Assembly: GCA_027491295.1 (NCBI GenBank)
Contig: JAIXWK010000002.1
Span: 494,032 to 558,031, forward strand
Direction: 5' to 3'
DNA length: 64,000 nucleotides
Origin: Microbacteriaceae bacterium
GTDB taxonomy: Bacteria > Actinomycetota > Actinomycetes > Actinomycetales > Microbacteriaceae
Shown: in pieces, positions 34,566-43,916 of the stretch
Numbering within the stretch: the first letter of the stretch is position 1
Layout of the letters: each line of letters starts with the position of its first letter
Program-made: the position numbers and the translations under genes
The notes under the pieces: generated by a model
What the model was told of the DNA's origin: nothing
What the model saw: only the letters and a program-made list of their open reading frames with translations
Databases searched by the model: none

Positions 34566-35888
34566 ATGACTGAAATCGACATCAAGTCACGCTTGGCCCT
34601 CAAGACCGCTTCGGTACTAGGTGTATTTGCACTTAGCGCAGCGGCTTTGGCGGGTTGTGCGGCGACTACCACTGAGACTGAAGCCACCGAGTCGGAGACC
34701 AGCGCAGCTGCTACCACCACTCCTGGCGGTTGTGAGCTTGGCCCAGAGCAGGAAGGCGACCTAACTCTAAAGCTAGGAACCGCTCTACCGCTTACCGGTA
34801 ACCTCGCATTCCTAGGACCACCTGAAGAGGCTGGTGTTGCACTAGCTATCAAGGACATCAACGAGGCCGGCAAGGGCATCACCATCGAGGCCACCTTGGG
34901 TGACTCTGGTGACACCGACAACAAGGCATACGACACCGAGATCCCACGTCTGCTAAACGCAGGCGTTGAGGCTGTTGTCGGTGCTGCATCGTCCGGTACC
35001 TCTCTACAGTTCATCGACCGTTTGGTTGCAGAGTGTGTGATTCAGTTCTCCCCTGCAAACACTTCGGCAGCACTAACCAACTACGAGGACAAGGGTCTGT
35101 ACTTCCGTACCGCTCCATCTGACGTCCTTCAGGGTGAGGTGCTAGGTAACCTAATCGCAGAAGACGGACACCAGAAGATCTCGATGATCGTTCTGAACGA
35201 CTCCTACGGAACCGGTCTAGCTGAGTTCGTAACCGCAGCATTCACTGCTGCTGGTGGCGAGGTTCTAGCTGCACCTACCTACAACACTGGTGACACTAAC
35301 TTCACCAGCCAGATCGCAGAAGCACTTGCTGGTGGACCAGACGCTATCGTTTTGATCACCTTCGACGAGGCTAAGACCATCGTTCCTGAGCTAACCGCTC
35401 AGTTCCCTGGTAACAAGCTGTACTTCGTTGACGGTAACCTAACCAACTACTCTGAGGTATTCCCAGCTGGCACCCTTGAGGGTGCTAAGGGTACCTACCC
35501 AGGTGTAAACGAGTCCAAGATTGGTGACTTCATCAAGCGTATGGACGAGAACTGGCAGGCACAGGGCAACGCAGCACTAGAGCTAAACGCTTACGGTCCT
35601 GAGTCCTACGACGCAGTTGTTCTTCTAGCTCTTGCAGCTCTTGAGGCACGTAGCACCGAAGGTGCAAACATGTCCGTGAAGCTACAGGAAGTTTCCGGTG
35701 GATCCGGTAACGGCCAGAAGTGCACCAGCTTCGCCGAGTGTGCTGACATCATCAATGCCGGCGGAACCGCCGACTACGATGGCCCATCGGGCAACGTTAC
35801 CTTCAACGAGTTGGGTGACCCAACCGACGGTAACATCCTGATTCAGCAGTTCGACGGAAACAACGTTCCAGCTACCATCCGTGGCTAG
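34566..35888 (+). CDS. branched-chain amino acid-type ABC transporter substrate-binding lipoprotein
   Basis: Extracellular solute receptor of a Liv/HAAT-type transporter (periplasmic-binding fold type I). 440 aa, lipoprotein signal with lipobox LAGC (Cys31) followed by a Thr/Ser/Glu linker. Mature part has LKLGTALPLTGNLAFLGPPEEAG, GAASSGTSLQFIDRLV and SYGTGLAEF. Two late Cys (KCTSFAECAD) may form a disulfide. It converges on the livHMGF operon, separated by a bidirectional terminator and a small ORF, so it is transcribed separately; this allows higher expression than the membrane parts. The ligand is not determined. Confidence 0.93.
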   Translation: MTEIDIKSRLALKTASVLGVFALSAAALAGCAATTTETEATESETSAAATTTPGGCELGPEQEGDLTLKLGTALPLTGNLAFLGPPEEAGVALAIKDINEAGKGITIEATLGDSGDTDNKAYDTEIPRLLNAGVEAVVGAASSGTSLQFIDRLVAECVIQFSPANTSAALTNYEDKGLYFRTAPSDVLQGEVLGNLIAEDGHQKISMIVLNDSYGTGLAEFVTAAFTAAGGEVLAAPTYNTGDTNFTSQIAEALAGGPDAIVLITFDEAKTIVPELTAQFPGNKLYFVDGNLTNYSEVFPAGTLEGAKGTYPGVNESKIGDFIKRMDENWQAQGNAALELNAYGPESYDAVVLLALAALEARSTEGANMSVKLQEVSGGSGNGQKCTSFAECADIINAGGTADYDGPSGNVTFNELGDPTDGNILIQQFDGNNVPATIRG

Positions 35889-35902
35889 TAACTAGTTACC
35901 AA

Positions 35903-35940
35903 AAAGAACCCCCCGGCCATTGGTCGGGGGGTTCTTTGCT
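35903..35940. terminator. bidirectional intrinsic terminator
   Basis: 13-bp perfect stem AAAGAACCCCCCG / CGGGGGGTTCTTT extended by three pairs. On the plus strand it ends the binding-protein transcript; on the minus strand the stem is followed by a T run (complement of the leading A run), so it also ends the liv operon. Confidence 0.92.
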
Positions 35941-35946
35941 TAAGTT

Positions 35947-36135
35947 CTATTTCTTGCGGGTGAAGAAGTCCATTACGGCACCAGCAGTTACGCCAACTGC
36001 GAGGGAAATGGCGACATTATTGATGGAAACCCCAACAGCGACACCTACGCCAGCCCCTACGGCCAGCCAGAGACCAGGAGAAGGCCTCTTAGGCACCCAG
36101 GGTTCCGAGGTAGAGGCCAATGACCTGTGGGTCAT
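35947..36135 (-). CDS. small glycine-rich membrane protein (hypothetical)
   Basis: 62 aa, family not recognised. A short polar N-terminus is followed from about residue 21 by a long Gly/Ala/Val stretch (GLWLAVGAGVGVAVGVS... ISLAVGVTAGAVMDFF) with glycine-zipper character that could form one or two membrane helices, then a basic end FFTRKK. The ATG lies within the end of livF (47-bp overlap), and the gene is last in the liv operon before the terminator. The hydrophobic pattern and basic end look like a real membrane protein rather than a shadow; a role in transport is unproven. Confidence 0.6.
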   Translation of the reverse strand: MTHRSLASTSEPWVPKRPSPGLWLAVGAGVGVAVGVSINNVAISLAVGVTAGAVMDFFTRKK

Positions 36136-36808
36136 TTAGAAGCTCACGGCCGGTTCCTACGACTGCATCCTTGCCCTGATCCAAAACATAGGCACGGTCA
36201 GCGATCTGCAGGCAGCGGCGGGCGTTCTGTTCAACCATGATGCAGGTCACGCCAGCCTTGTTGATCTCGGAGACTCGAAGGAATGCCTCGTCCTGGCGGA
36301 CTGGAGACAGACCTGCGGAAGGCTCATCAAGCAAAAGAACTGCAGGGTTCATCATCAGTGCGCGACCCATGGCCACCATCTGGCGCTCACCACCTGAAAG
36401 CGAACCAGCACGCTGCTTTAGACGCTTGCCCAGCTCTTCGAAAATCGAAACTACGAACTCCAAGCGCTCGTTGTATTTCGAAGGCTCCTGGAAGATGCCC
36501 ATCTGCAGGTTCTCTTCAATGGTTAGGGAGGGGAAGACGTTGTTGCTCTGCGGGATAAAGCCCACACCCTTTGAAACCAGCTGGTTTGGCTTGAGACCGG
36601 TGATGTTCTCACCGTTTAGGGTGATCGATCCCTCACGAACCTTAACCAGACCAAAGATCGCCTTCAGCAGGGTGGACTTACCGGCACCGTTAGGGCCGAT
36701 GATTCCAATGAGCTCGCCCTTGTCGGCATAGAGGTTGGTGCTGTTGAGGATGTTTACACCCGGTAGGTAACCGGCTACTAGATCTTTAACTTCTACAACG
36801 CGAGTCAT
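36089..36808 (-). CDS. livF: branched-chain amino acid-type ABC transporter ATPase LivF
   Basis: Cytoplasmic ATPase of the Liv-type importer. 239 aa: Walker A GPNGAGKST, Q-loop IPQSNNVFPSLTIEENL, signature LSGGERQMVAMGRALM, Walker B VLLLDEPSAGLSP, and the switch His replaced by Gln (MVEQNA), which is usual for LivF. The ATG directly abuts the livG stop. Confidence 0.95.
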   Translation of the reverse strand: MTRVVEVKDLVAGYLPGVNILNSTNLYADKGELIGIIGPNGAGKSTLLKAIFGLVKVREGSITLNGENITGLKPNQLVSKGVGFIPQSNNVFPSLTIEENLQMGIFQEPSKYNERLEFVVSIFEELGKRLKQRAGSLSGGERQMVAMGRALMMNPAVLLLDEPSAGLSPVRQDEAFLRVSEINKAGVTCIMVEQNARRCLQIADRAYVLDQGKDAVVGTGRELLNDPQVIGLYLGTLGA

Positions 36809-37699
36809 TTACTTGCCTTCCTCGCTGATGACTTTGATGCGACCGGTAACAACACCTAGGTCGGTGTCCTGGTGGGCACCTAGGTAGGCATCGATAACTG
36901 CCTGTTCCTTCATAACGGTGTCTGGAGCACCTTCTGCCACGACCTTACCTTCGGCCATTACGATCACCCAGTCGGCGATGTGGCGAACCATGTGCATATC
37001 GTGCTCGACGAAGAGCACGGTCATGCCCTCCTTCTTGAGGTTTAGCACGTGCTCAAGTAGTGACTGCGTCAAAGCCGGGTTCACACCCGCCATTGGCTCA
37101 TCCAACATAACTAGCACCGGATCGGTCATTAGAGCACGAGCCATTTCTAGAAGCTTGCGCTGACCACCGGATAGTGAGGCTGCGAAGTCGTCTTTCTTGG
37201 CATCCAGCTTGAATCGTCTGAGCAGCTCCATTGCCTTGACCTCAAGCTCGTTGTCTTGCTTGCGCCAAAGGAATGGGAATAGCGAGTTCAACAGCTTCTC
37301 ACCGGTCTGGTTCTTAGCGCCGAGCTTCATGTTCTCAAGCACGGTCAATAGGCTCAGCGCCTTGGTGAGCTGGAAGGTTCTAACCTGACCCATCTTGGCG
37401 ACCTTGAAAGACGAAATGCCAGCCAACTGCTTGCCCTCAAAAGACCAAGCACCAGTGTCAGGGTTGTCGAAACCGGTTAGCAGGTTGAACAGGGTGGTCT
37501 TACCGGCACCGTTAGGGCCGATTAGTGCGGTGATTGCCCCGCGAGGAATTTCCAGGTGCTCGACATCTACCGCGGTTAGACCGCCGAAGCTTTTCTTCAC
37601 GCTGTCGATGACCAGAATCGGGTCAACCTTTTTCACGCCTGGAGCTGCAACTCCGATGTGTAGTCCGGTTGACTTCTGGCTCTCTGAATTACTTGACAA
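36809..37699 (-). CDS. livG: branched-chain amino acid-type ABC transporter ATPase LivG
   Basis: Second ATPase of the importer, 296 aa. A ~25-residue variable N-terminus precedes DSVKKSFGGLTAVD; Walker A GPNGAGKTT, the LivG-type insertion around GQVRTFQLTKALSLLTVLENM, signature SLSGGQRKLLEMARALM, Walker B VMLDEPMAGVNP, switch His in FVEHDM. Its start overlaps livM by 11 nt. Confidence 0.95.
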   Translation of the reverse strand: MSSNSESQKSTGLHIGVAAPGVKKVDPILVIDSVKKSFGGLTAVDVEHLEIPRGAITALIGPNGAGKTTLFNLLTGFDNPDTGAWSFEGKQLAGISSFKVAKMGQVRTFQLTKALSLLTVLENMKLGAKNQTGEKLLNSLFPFLWRKQDNELEVKAMELLRRFKLDAKKDDFAASLSGGQRKLLEMARALMTDPVLVMLDEPMAGVNPALTQSLLEHVLNLKKEGMTVLFVEHDMHMVRHIADWVIVMAEGKVVAEGAPDTVMKEQAVIDAYLGAHQDTDLGVVTGRIKVISEEGK

Positions 37700-38672
37700 A
37701 GGTCATCTCCCTCTTGTCTCCGAAAATACCCTGCGGACGGTAGATCACAATCAGCATCAAACCGATACCAACTAGCACGTAGCGCAAGGTGGCTGCCTGG
37801 ATACCAGATACCGGCAGGATGCCGGACTCTGCTAGGGCAGGCAAGATGTTGGTCAGGAAGGCCTGCAGCACCCAGAAGATGATCGAACCCAGAACCGGAC
37901 CAAAGATTGTTGCAGCGCCTCCAAGAAGCAGTGCAGTCCAAAGGAAGAAGGTCAACGAAGTTACATAGACACCAGGCGATACGTTGGTGCTGGTTGCCAG
38001 CACGATGCCACCGAGGGCACCAAAGACACCACCGATGATCAGCGCCTGCATCTTGTAAGCAAAGACATTCTTACCCAAAGCGCGAACAGCATCCTCATCC
38101 TCGCGGATGCCCTTCACAACGCGACCCCAAGGCGAGCGCATTAGAGCCCAGAGCAACAGGGTTGCAACCGCCAGCACGATTAGACCAAATACCAGCATCC
38201 AAAGAGTCTGCTCGTTATAGGTCCATGGACCCCAGCCGTAGTCACCAACCGGGAATGGGTTTGCCTCCGCAAAGCCACCGGAGTTGTTGTAACCGAATAG
38301 GCCGTCGGCGCTACCGGTCACTGGCTCAAACGCTGTGGTTAGGAACAAAAGACGCAGAATTTCAGCCGCCGCGATGGTCACAATGGCTAGGTAGTCACCG
38401 CGAAGTCGCAGGGTTGGAATACCCATGATGAGCGCGAACACCACGGAAGCGGCAACACCCATAATCATGCCGGCCCACCAAGGTAGTCCGAAGGTGAGCA
38501 CGCTGATCGCGTATCCGTAAGCACCTACGGCCATAAAGCCCGCGATACCAAAGTTCAACAATCCGGCAAAACCGAAGTGCATAGCCAGACCCAGGGTTGC
38601 CAGGGCAAACGCCAAAATGGTTGGAGTTAGTAGGCCCGCGAGGGTGTTATTGAGAATTGATCCCCAGTCCAT
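37689..38672 (-). CDS. livM: branched-chain amino acid-type ABC transporter permease LivM
   Basis: Membrane permease of the importer (327 aa, about nine helices). GLLNFGIAGFMAVGAYGYA and LRLRGDYLAIVTIAAAEILRLLF followed by the ATPase-docking region WGRVVKGIREDEDAVRALGKN are typical. Starts 10 nt after livH and overlaps livG by 11 nt. Confidence 0.95.
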   Translation of the reverse strand: MDWGSILNNTLAGLLTPTILAFALATLGLAMHFGFAGLLNFGIAGFMAVGAYGYAISVLTFGLPWWAGMIMGVAASVVFALIMGIPTLRLRGDYLAIVTIAAAEILRLLFLTTAFEPVTGSADGLFGYNNSGGFAEANPFPVGDYGWGPWTYNEQTLWMLVFGLIVLAVATLLLWALMRSPWGRVVKGIREDEDAVRALGKNVFAYKMQALIIGGVFGALGGIVLATSTNVSPGVYVTSLTFFLWTALLLGGAATIFGPVLGSIIFWVLQAFLTNILPALAESGILPVSGIQAATLRYVLVGIGLMLIVIYRPQGIFGDKREMTFVK

Positions 38673-38682
38673 GGTTGACCTC

Positions 38683-39993
38683 CTAACCTATCCGCTGTTT
38701 TTTGCCGAGCAAACCTTGAGGTCTGAACAGCAAGATTCCGATGAGAACTACCAGTGCACCGACGTACTTGAGGTCGGCAGGGATAAACAGCGAGCTGGTT
38801 TCAACCAGGATGCCAACCACTAGCGAACCGATTAGCGCTCCGAATGCAGTGCCCAATCCACCCAAGGTGACGGCTGCGAAAATCAATAGCAAAATCTGGG
38901 CACCCATGTCCCACTTGATTCCCGGGCGGAAGTAAGCCCAAAGCACACCGGCAAGACCTGCGAGTGCTCCAGAGATGATCCAAACTGTGCGAATCACCTT
39001 GTCGACGTCAATACCCGAGGCTGCAGCTAGATCTGGGTTGTCGGAGATAGCGCGGGTTGCCTTACCGGTCTTGGTCCTAAGTAGCCACCAAGCAAATCCC
39101 ATGATCACAACGATCGAGATAGCCATGGAAACCAAGTCGGTCATTGAAAGTGCAACTGAACCAAAGAGTGGGACCATGGTTGAGTCGGCACCAGGAAGCT
39201 GCTCGGTGCCACCGCCTACGAAGTACTGGAACAGGTAGCGAGCGGTCAGCGATAGACCAATGGACACAATCATCAGCTGAACCAGCGCAAGTCCGCGCTT
39301 TCTCAAAGGTTTCCAGAGCCCGGCGTCCAGCGCCCAACCCATAGCACCGGAGAGCAATACAGCGGCTGGGATAGCCACCCACATTGGAAGCTGCAGTCCC
39401 GCACCCAAAACCAACGCTGCAACCGCACCGAAGGTAACCATTTCAGAGTGTGCAAAGTTTGAAAGGCCGGTGGTGCCAAAGACCAGCGACAGACCAACCG
39501 CAGCTAGACCAAGCATTAGACCGAAGTTCAGACCGTAGATCAAACGCGCAACGACCTGGTCAAACATAGATACGGTGACTCGAGTTCCCTCACCGATAAA
39601 GAAGTTTGCAACCAGCGGACTGGTCTTTCCAAGGACAACTTCCTTAGTTGCGCCACCCTCACCGGTAACTGCGATGCCCTCGGGCAGAGTCTCCTGGTCC
39701 AAGGTGACCTTGTATGTGTCGCCTTCGACACCTGGAACACCGATGTACCACTTGCCATCAGCTCCGGTAACGGTTTCGGCGGTGTAGCCACCACCGTCAA
39801 CGCTCATGCGGACGCCACCAAGTGGCTCACCATCAAGCTTTACGTTTCCGGTAATTCCGCGCTCTAAATCTTCACCGACGCTGTCGGCGCTCGCAGGGGT
39901 TGCACCTAGGCCAAAACCGAGAACCGTAGCGATCAGAAGCAGTAAAAGGGATGAGAGCAATCGCTTGGGATTGCTGGCAGAGAGGAATTGCAC
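38683..39993 (-). CDS. livH: LivH-type permease with signal peptide and extracellular beta domain
   Basis: Permease of the importer, 436 aa instead of about 300. A signal peptide (hydrophobic ~13-30, cleavage near ASA at ~36) leads into a ~90-residue extracellular segment resembling carboxypeptidase-regulatory/transthyretin-like beta domains (NVKLDGEPLGGVRMSVDGGG, TGADGKWYIGVPG). The LivH core begins near residue 145: ARLIYGLNFGLMLGLAAVGLSLVFGTTGLSNFAHSE, later TKTGKATRAISDNPDLAAASGID. GTG start with GGAGGA upstream. The added domain could help dock the binding lipoprotein (inference). First gene of the operon. Confidence 0.93.
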   Translation of the reverse strand: MQFLSASNPKRLLSSLLLLLIATVLGFGLGATPASADSVGEDLERGITGNVKLDGEPLGGVRMSVDGGGYTAETVTGADGKWYIGVPGVEGDTYKVTLDQETLPEGIAVTGEGGATKEVVLGKTSPLVANFFIGEGTRVTVSMFDQVVARLIYGLNFGLMLGLAAVGLSLVFGTTGLSNFAHSEMVTFGAVAALVLGAGLQLPMWVAIPAAVLLSGAMGWALDAGLWKPLRKRGLALVQLMIVSIGLSLTARYLFQYFVGGGTEQLPGADSTMVPLFGSVALSMTDLVSMAISIVVIMGFAWWLLRTKTGKATRAISDNPDLAAASGIDVDKVIRTVWIISGALAGLAGVLWAYFRPGIKWDMGAQILLLIFAAVTLGGLGTAFGALIGSLVVGILVETSSLFIPADLKYVGALVVLIGILLFRPQGLLGKKQRIG

Positions 39994-40016
39994 CTGTCCT
40001 CCAAATCGTCATGAGC

Positions 40017-40066
40017 TACTTTGCTCAGAAGCCCCGTTGGGAACTCTCAAAAACATTAGCAAAGTA
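40017..40066 (-). promoter_or_regulatory. structured leader RNA candidate upstream of livH
   Basis: Outer 9-bp perfect pairing UACUUUGCU / AGCAAAGUA encloses an inner stem (40027-40035 with 40039-40047, loop AAC) that includes two G-U pairs valid only in the minus-strand RNA. It lies about 25 nt before the livH GTG and close to its ribosome-binding site. No known riboswitch class is recognised. Confidence 0.5.
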
Positions 40067-40093
40067 AACCTAGTGGCATTCGGCTCAGGCCAT

Positions 40094-40117
40094 AAATCTT
40101 TGGTTTCAGAAAGATTT
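40094..40117. promoter_or_regulatory. inverted repeat between livH and guaB
   Basis: Perfect 8-bp inverted repeat AAATCTTT-N8-AAAGATTT in the 212-bp divergent region. A possible -10 TAGAAT for guaB lies downstream at 40164-40169. It may be an operator for either gene. Confidence 0.4.
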
Positions 40118-40172
40118 CAAGACCTGCGAAAATCCACCTTATTTATAGGGGTGATTGCTTGGCTAGAATTAG

Positions 40173-41711
<1,539 letters not shown>

Positions 41712-41720
41712 GAGGCCCGG

Positions 41721-42836
41721 ATGAATCAGGTTGAAATTGGTCGCGGCAAGGATGCCCGCAGGGCATTTTCTTTCGACGACATCGCGGTAGTGCCGACTCG
41801 CCGAACTCGCGACCCGGAGGACGTATCTACCACCTGGGCGATCGATGCCTACAAGTTCGATCTTCCGGTTGTGGCAGCACCGATGGACTCGGCAATGAGC
41901 CCAGCCACCGCAATTGCTCTTGGCAAGCTAGGTGGACTTGGTGTTTTGGATCTTGAGGGACTTTGGACTCGCTACGAAGACCCAACTCAGAAGCTTGAGG
42001 AAATTGCAAACGCCAAAGAGGCTGATGCCACCGCAGTTTTGCAGCGCATCTACTCCCAGCCAATTCAGCCGGAGCTAATCACCGCCCGCCTGGCAGAGAT
42101 TCGTGCAGCCGGAGTAACCGTTGCCGGAGCACTCTCCCCGCAGCGCACTCAGGAGTTCTCGAGTGTCGTGCTCAAGGCCGGTGTTGAGATGTTCGTAATT
42201 CGCGGAAACACTGTTTCTGCAGAGCACGTCTCTAAGACCCAGGAACCACTGAACCTTAAAGAGTTCATCTACAAACTCGATGTCCCTGTCATGGTCGGTG
42301 GCGCTGCAAGCTACAAGGCTGCGCTGCACTTGATGCGCACCGGTGCTGCCGGTGTGCTGGTTGGTTTTGGTGGCGGTGCCGCTTCGTCAACTCGCAAGAT
42401 CTTGGGCATTCACGCTCCAATGGCAACCGCGGTTGCTGATGTGGCAGCTGCCCGCCGTGACTACATGGACGAATCAGGCGGTCGCTATGTTCACGTGATC
42501 GCAGACGGTGGCCTTGGCACCTCCGGAGATATCGTGAAGGCAATCGCCTGTGGTGCGGATGCCGTGATGCTTGGAACCGTTTTGGCACGATCTGCTGAGG
42601 CACCGGGGCACGGTTGGCACTGGGGTCAAGAAGCAGTTAGCGAGAAGCTACCGAGGGGCAACCGTGTGTGGGTTGGCTCACATGCTCCGATGAAAAACAT
42701 TTTGCTTGGACCTGCCGATAACGCCGAGGGCACCAGCAACCTAATTGGCGCACTTCGCCGCTCGATGGCGAGCACTGGATATTCCGATCTCAAGGAGTTC
42801 CAGCGCGTGGACGTCGTAGTCAACCAGTACCAGTAA
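41721..42836 (+). CDS. guaB3: IMP dehydrogenase-related protein GuaB3
   Basis: Actinobacterial IMPDH/GMP-reductase paralogue of 371 aa lacking CBS domains. Barrel motifs are present (DSAMSPATAIALGKLGGLGVLDLEG, HVIADGGLGTSGDIVKAIACGADAVMLG), but the catalytic-Cys loop GSICTTR of GuaB corresponds here to GGAASSTRK, without Cys. It is therefore unlikely to work as a normal IMPDH; a GMP-reductase-like or other role has been considered for the family. Lies between guaB and a SURF1 gene, the usual order. Confidence 0.93.
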   Translation: MNQVEIGRGKDARRAFSFDDIAVVPTRRTRDPEDVSTTWAIDAYKFDLPVVAAPMDSAMSPATAIALGKLGGLGVLDLEGLWTRYEDPTQKLEEIANAKEADATAVLQRIYSQPIQPELITARLAEIRAAGVTVAGALSPQRTQEFSSVVLKAGVEMFVIRGNTVSAEHVSKTQEPLNLKEFIYKLDVPVMVGGAASYKAALHLMRTGAAGVLVGFGGGAASSTRKILGIHAPMATAVADVAAARRDYMDESGGRYVHVIADGGLGTSGDIVKAIACGADAVMLGTVLARSAEAPGHGWHWGQEAVSEKLPRGNRVWVGSHAPMKNILLGPADNAEGTSNLIGALRRSMASTGYSDLKEFQRVDVVVNQYQ

Positions 42837-43601
42837 ATGGGACAGCCCAGTTTTTGGGAGGTTGCCCGCAGACCCAAGTGGATCGCGGGATTACTAATCG
42901 CAATGCTGACCGCAGCGGCATTCGCTTTTGCAATGCAGTGGCAACTTTCTCGCACCTTCAATACGGTCGGTGTGAGCGTCGAGGAGGCTGCCCCTCGGCC
43001 ACTGGTGGATTTGATTGCACCAAACACTCCGATTGACAAACCGGTCTATGACCGGCTTGCCACCTTCACGGCAACAATCGATCCGCAGAACTCCAACATA
43101 ATCGGTGGTCGCCTTCAACTTGAGCCGGATGGTTCGACCAGAGACGGTTATTGGCTAATCACAAACTCTTTAGTTCAAGATGCATCGCTAACTCTTGCAA
43201 TTGGCTTCTCGGAAGATCTAGAAGCGCTGAAATCTGCGCAGCAGAAACTTGAAAACATCGAGATTTCCGCTGTTGGATACATCGAACCAAGCGAACCGGT
43301 CAAAAGATCAAGCGATGCCGATTTTGATTCGGTAGCGCTTGGCCAATTGATCAATGTTTACTCTCAAACGCCTATTGCCTCTTACCCGGCATATTTGATT
43401 TTGCAGTCCGGAATTGAGCACGATCTTGAACCAATCACGATTGGCATAAGGCAGCAGGAAGTCGAAATTAACTGGCTCACAGCTTTTTACGCGGTGGAGT
43501 GGGCTTTCTTCGCACTTGCTGCTTTCTACCTCTGGTGGCGTCTGGTGATGGACCAGCGTGCCAGGGAATCTAATGACCAAGGTTTGCAAGACCCGAATTA
43601 G
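42837..43601 (+). CDS. SURF1-family cytochrome oxidase assembly protein
   Basis: Membrane protein thought to assist heme insertion into aa3-type cytochrome c oxidase. 254 aa: N-terminal helix after ARRPKWIAGLLIAM, a large extracytoplasmic domain with YWLITNSLVQDASLTLAIGF, and a second helix near the C-terminus (WLTAFYAVEWAFFALAAFYLWWRL). The ATG follows the guaB3 stop directly, so it depends on that transcript. The family is divergent; assignment rests on topology, termini and context. Confidence 0.82.
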   Translation: MGQPSFWEVARRPKWIAGLLIAMLTAAAFAFAMQWQLSRTFNTVGVSVEEAAPRPLVDLIAPNTPIDKPVYDRLATFTATIDPQNSNIIGGRLQLEPDGSTRDGYWLITNSLVQDASLTLAIGFSEDLEALKSAQQKLENIEISAVGYIEPSEPVKRSSDADFDSVALGQLINVYSQTPIASYPAYLILQSGIEHDLEPITIGIRQQEVEINWLTAFYAVEWAFFALAAFYLWWRLVMDQRARESNDQGLQDPN

Positions 43602-43652
43602 CGGGGTAATTCTTGTTATTCTCGAACGATAACCAGGAGGTAAGTCGCATCG

Positions 43653-43916
43653 ATGATCACCACGACCGTAACCATTGAAGATCCAATCGGCTTGCACGCT
43701 AGACCAGCAGGTCAAATTGTGAAGCTAGTCAAGGAGTCCGGACTTACCGTTCGCATGGGCAAGGCAGGCGAGGATCTAGTGCTCGCCAACTCACCGCTAC
43801 GCATGATGGCTCTAAAAGCCAAAACTGGTGAGCAGATGGTTGTCGAGGTAGAAACCGACGATCAGGCTGTCGCAGATGCACTTTTTGCCCAGATTCAAGA
43901 TTTCTTGAAGGGCTAG
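43653..43916 (+). CDS. ptsH: phosphocarrier protein HPr
   Basis: Carries phosphate from enzyme I to sugar-specific EIIA proteins of the PTS. 87 aa, active-site His in IGLHARPAGQIV, later NSPLRMMALKAKTGEQM with a Ser at the position of the regulatory Ser46. ATG preceded by AGGAGGTAAG. Its stop overlaps the GTG of ptsI by one base. Confidence 0.96.
   Translation: MITTTVTIEDPIGLHARPAGQIVKLVKESGLTVRMGKAGEDLVLANSPLRMMALKAKTGEQMVVEVETDDQAVADALFAQIQDFLKG

Noticed and set aside
34553-35014. 153-aa minus-strand ORF
   Set aside because: Antisense to the lipoprotein signal and N-terminal lobe of the binding protein; Ser/Ala-rich shadow.
35936-36139. 67-aa plus-strand ORF with a Thr/Pro-rich sequence
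   Set aside because: Antisense to the small membrane ORF and to the end of livF; low-complexity TPTATPTP arises from the Gly/Val codons of the opposite strand.
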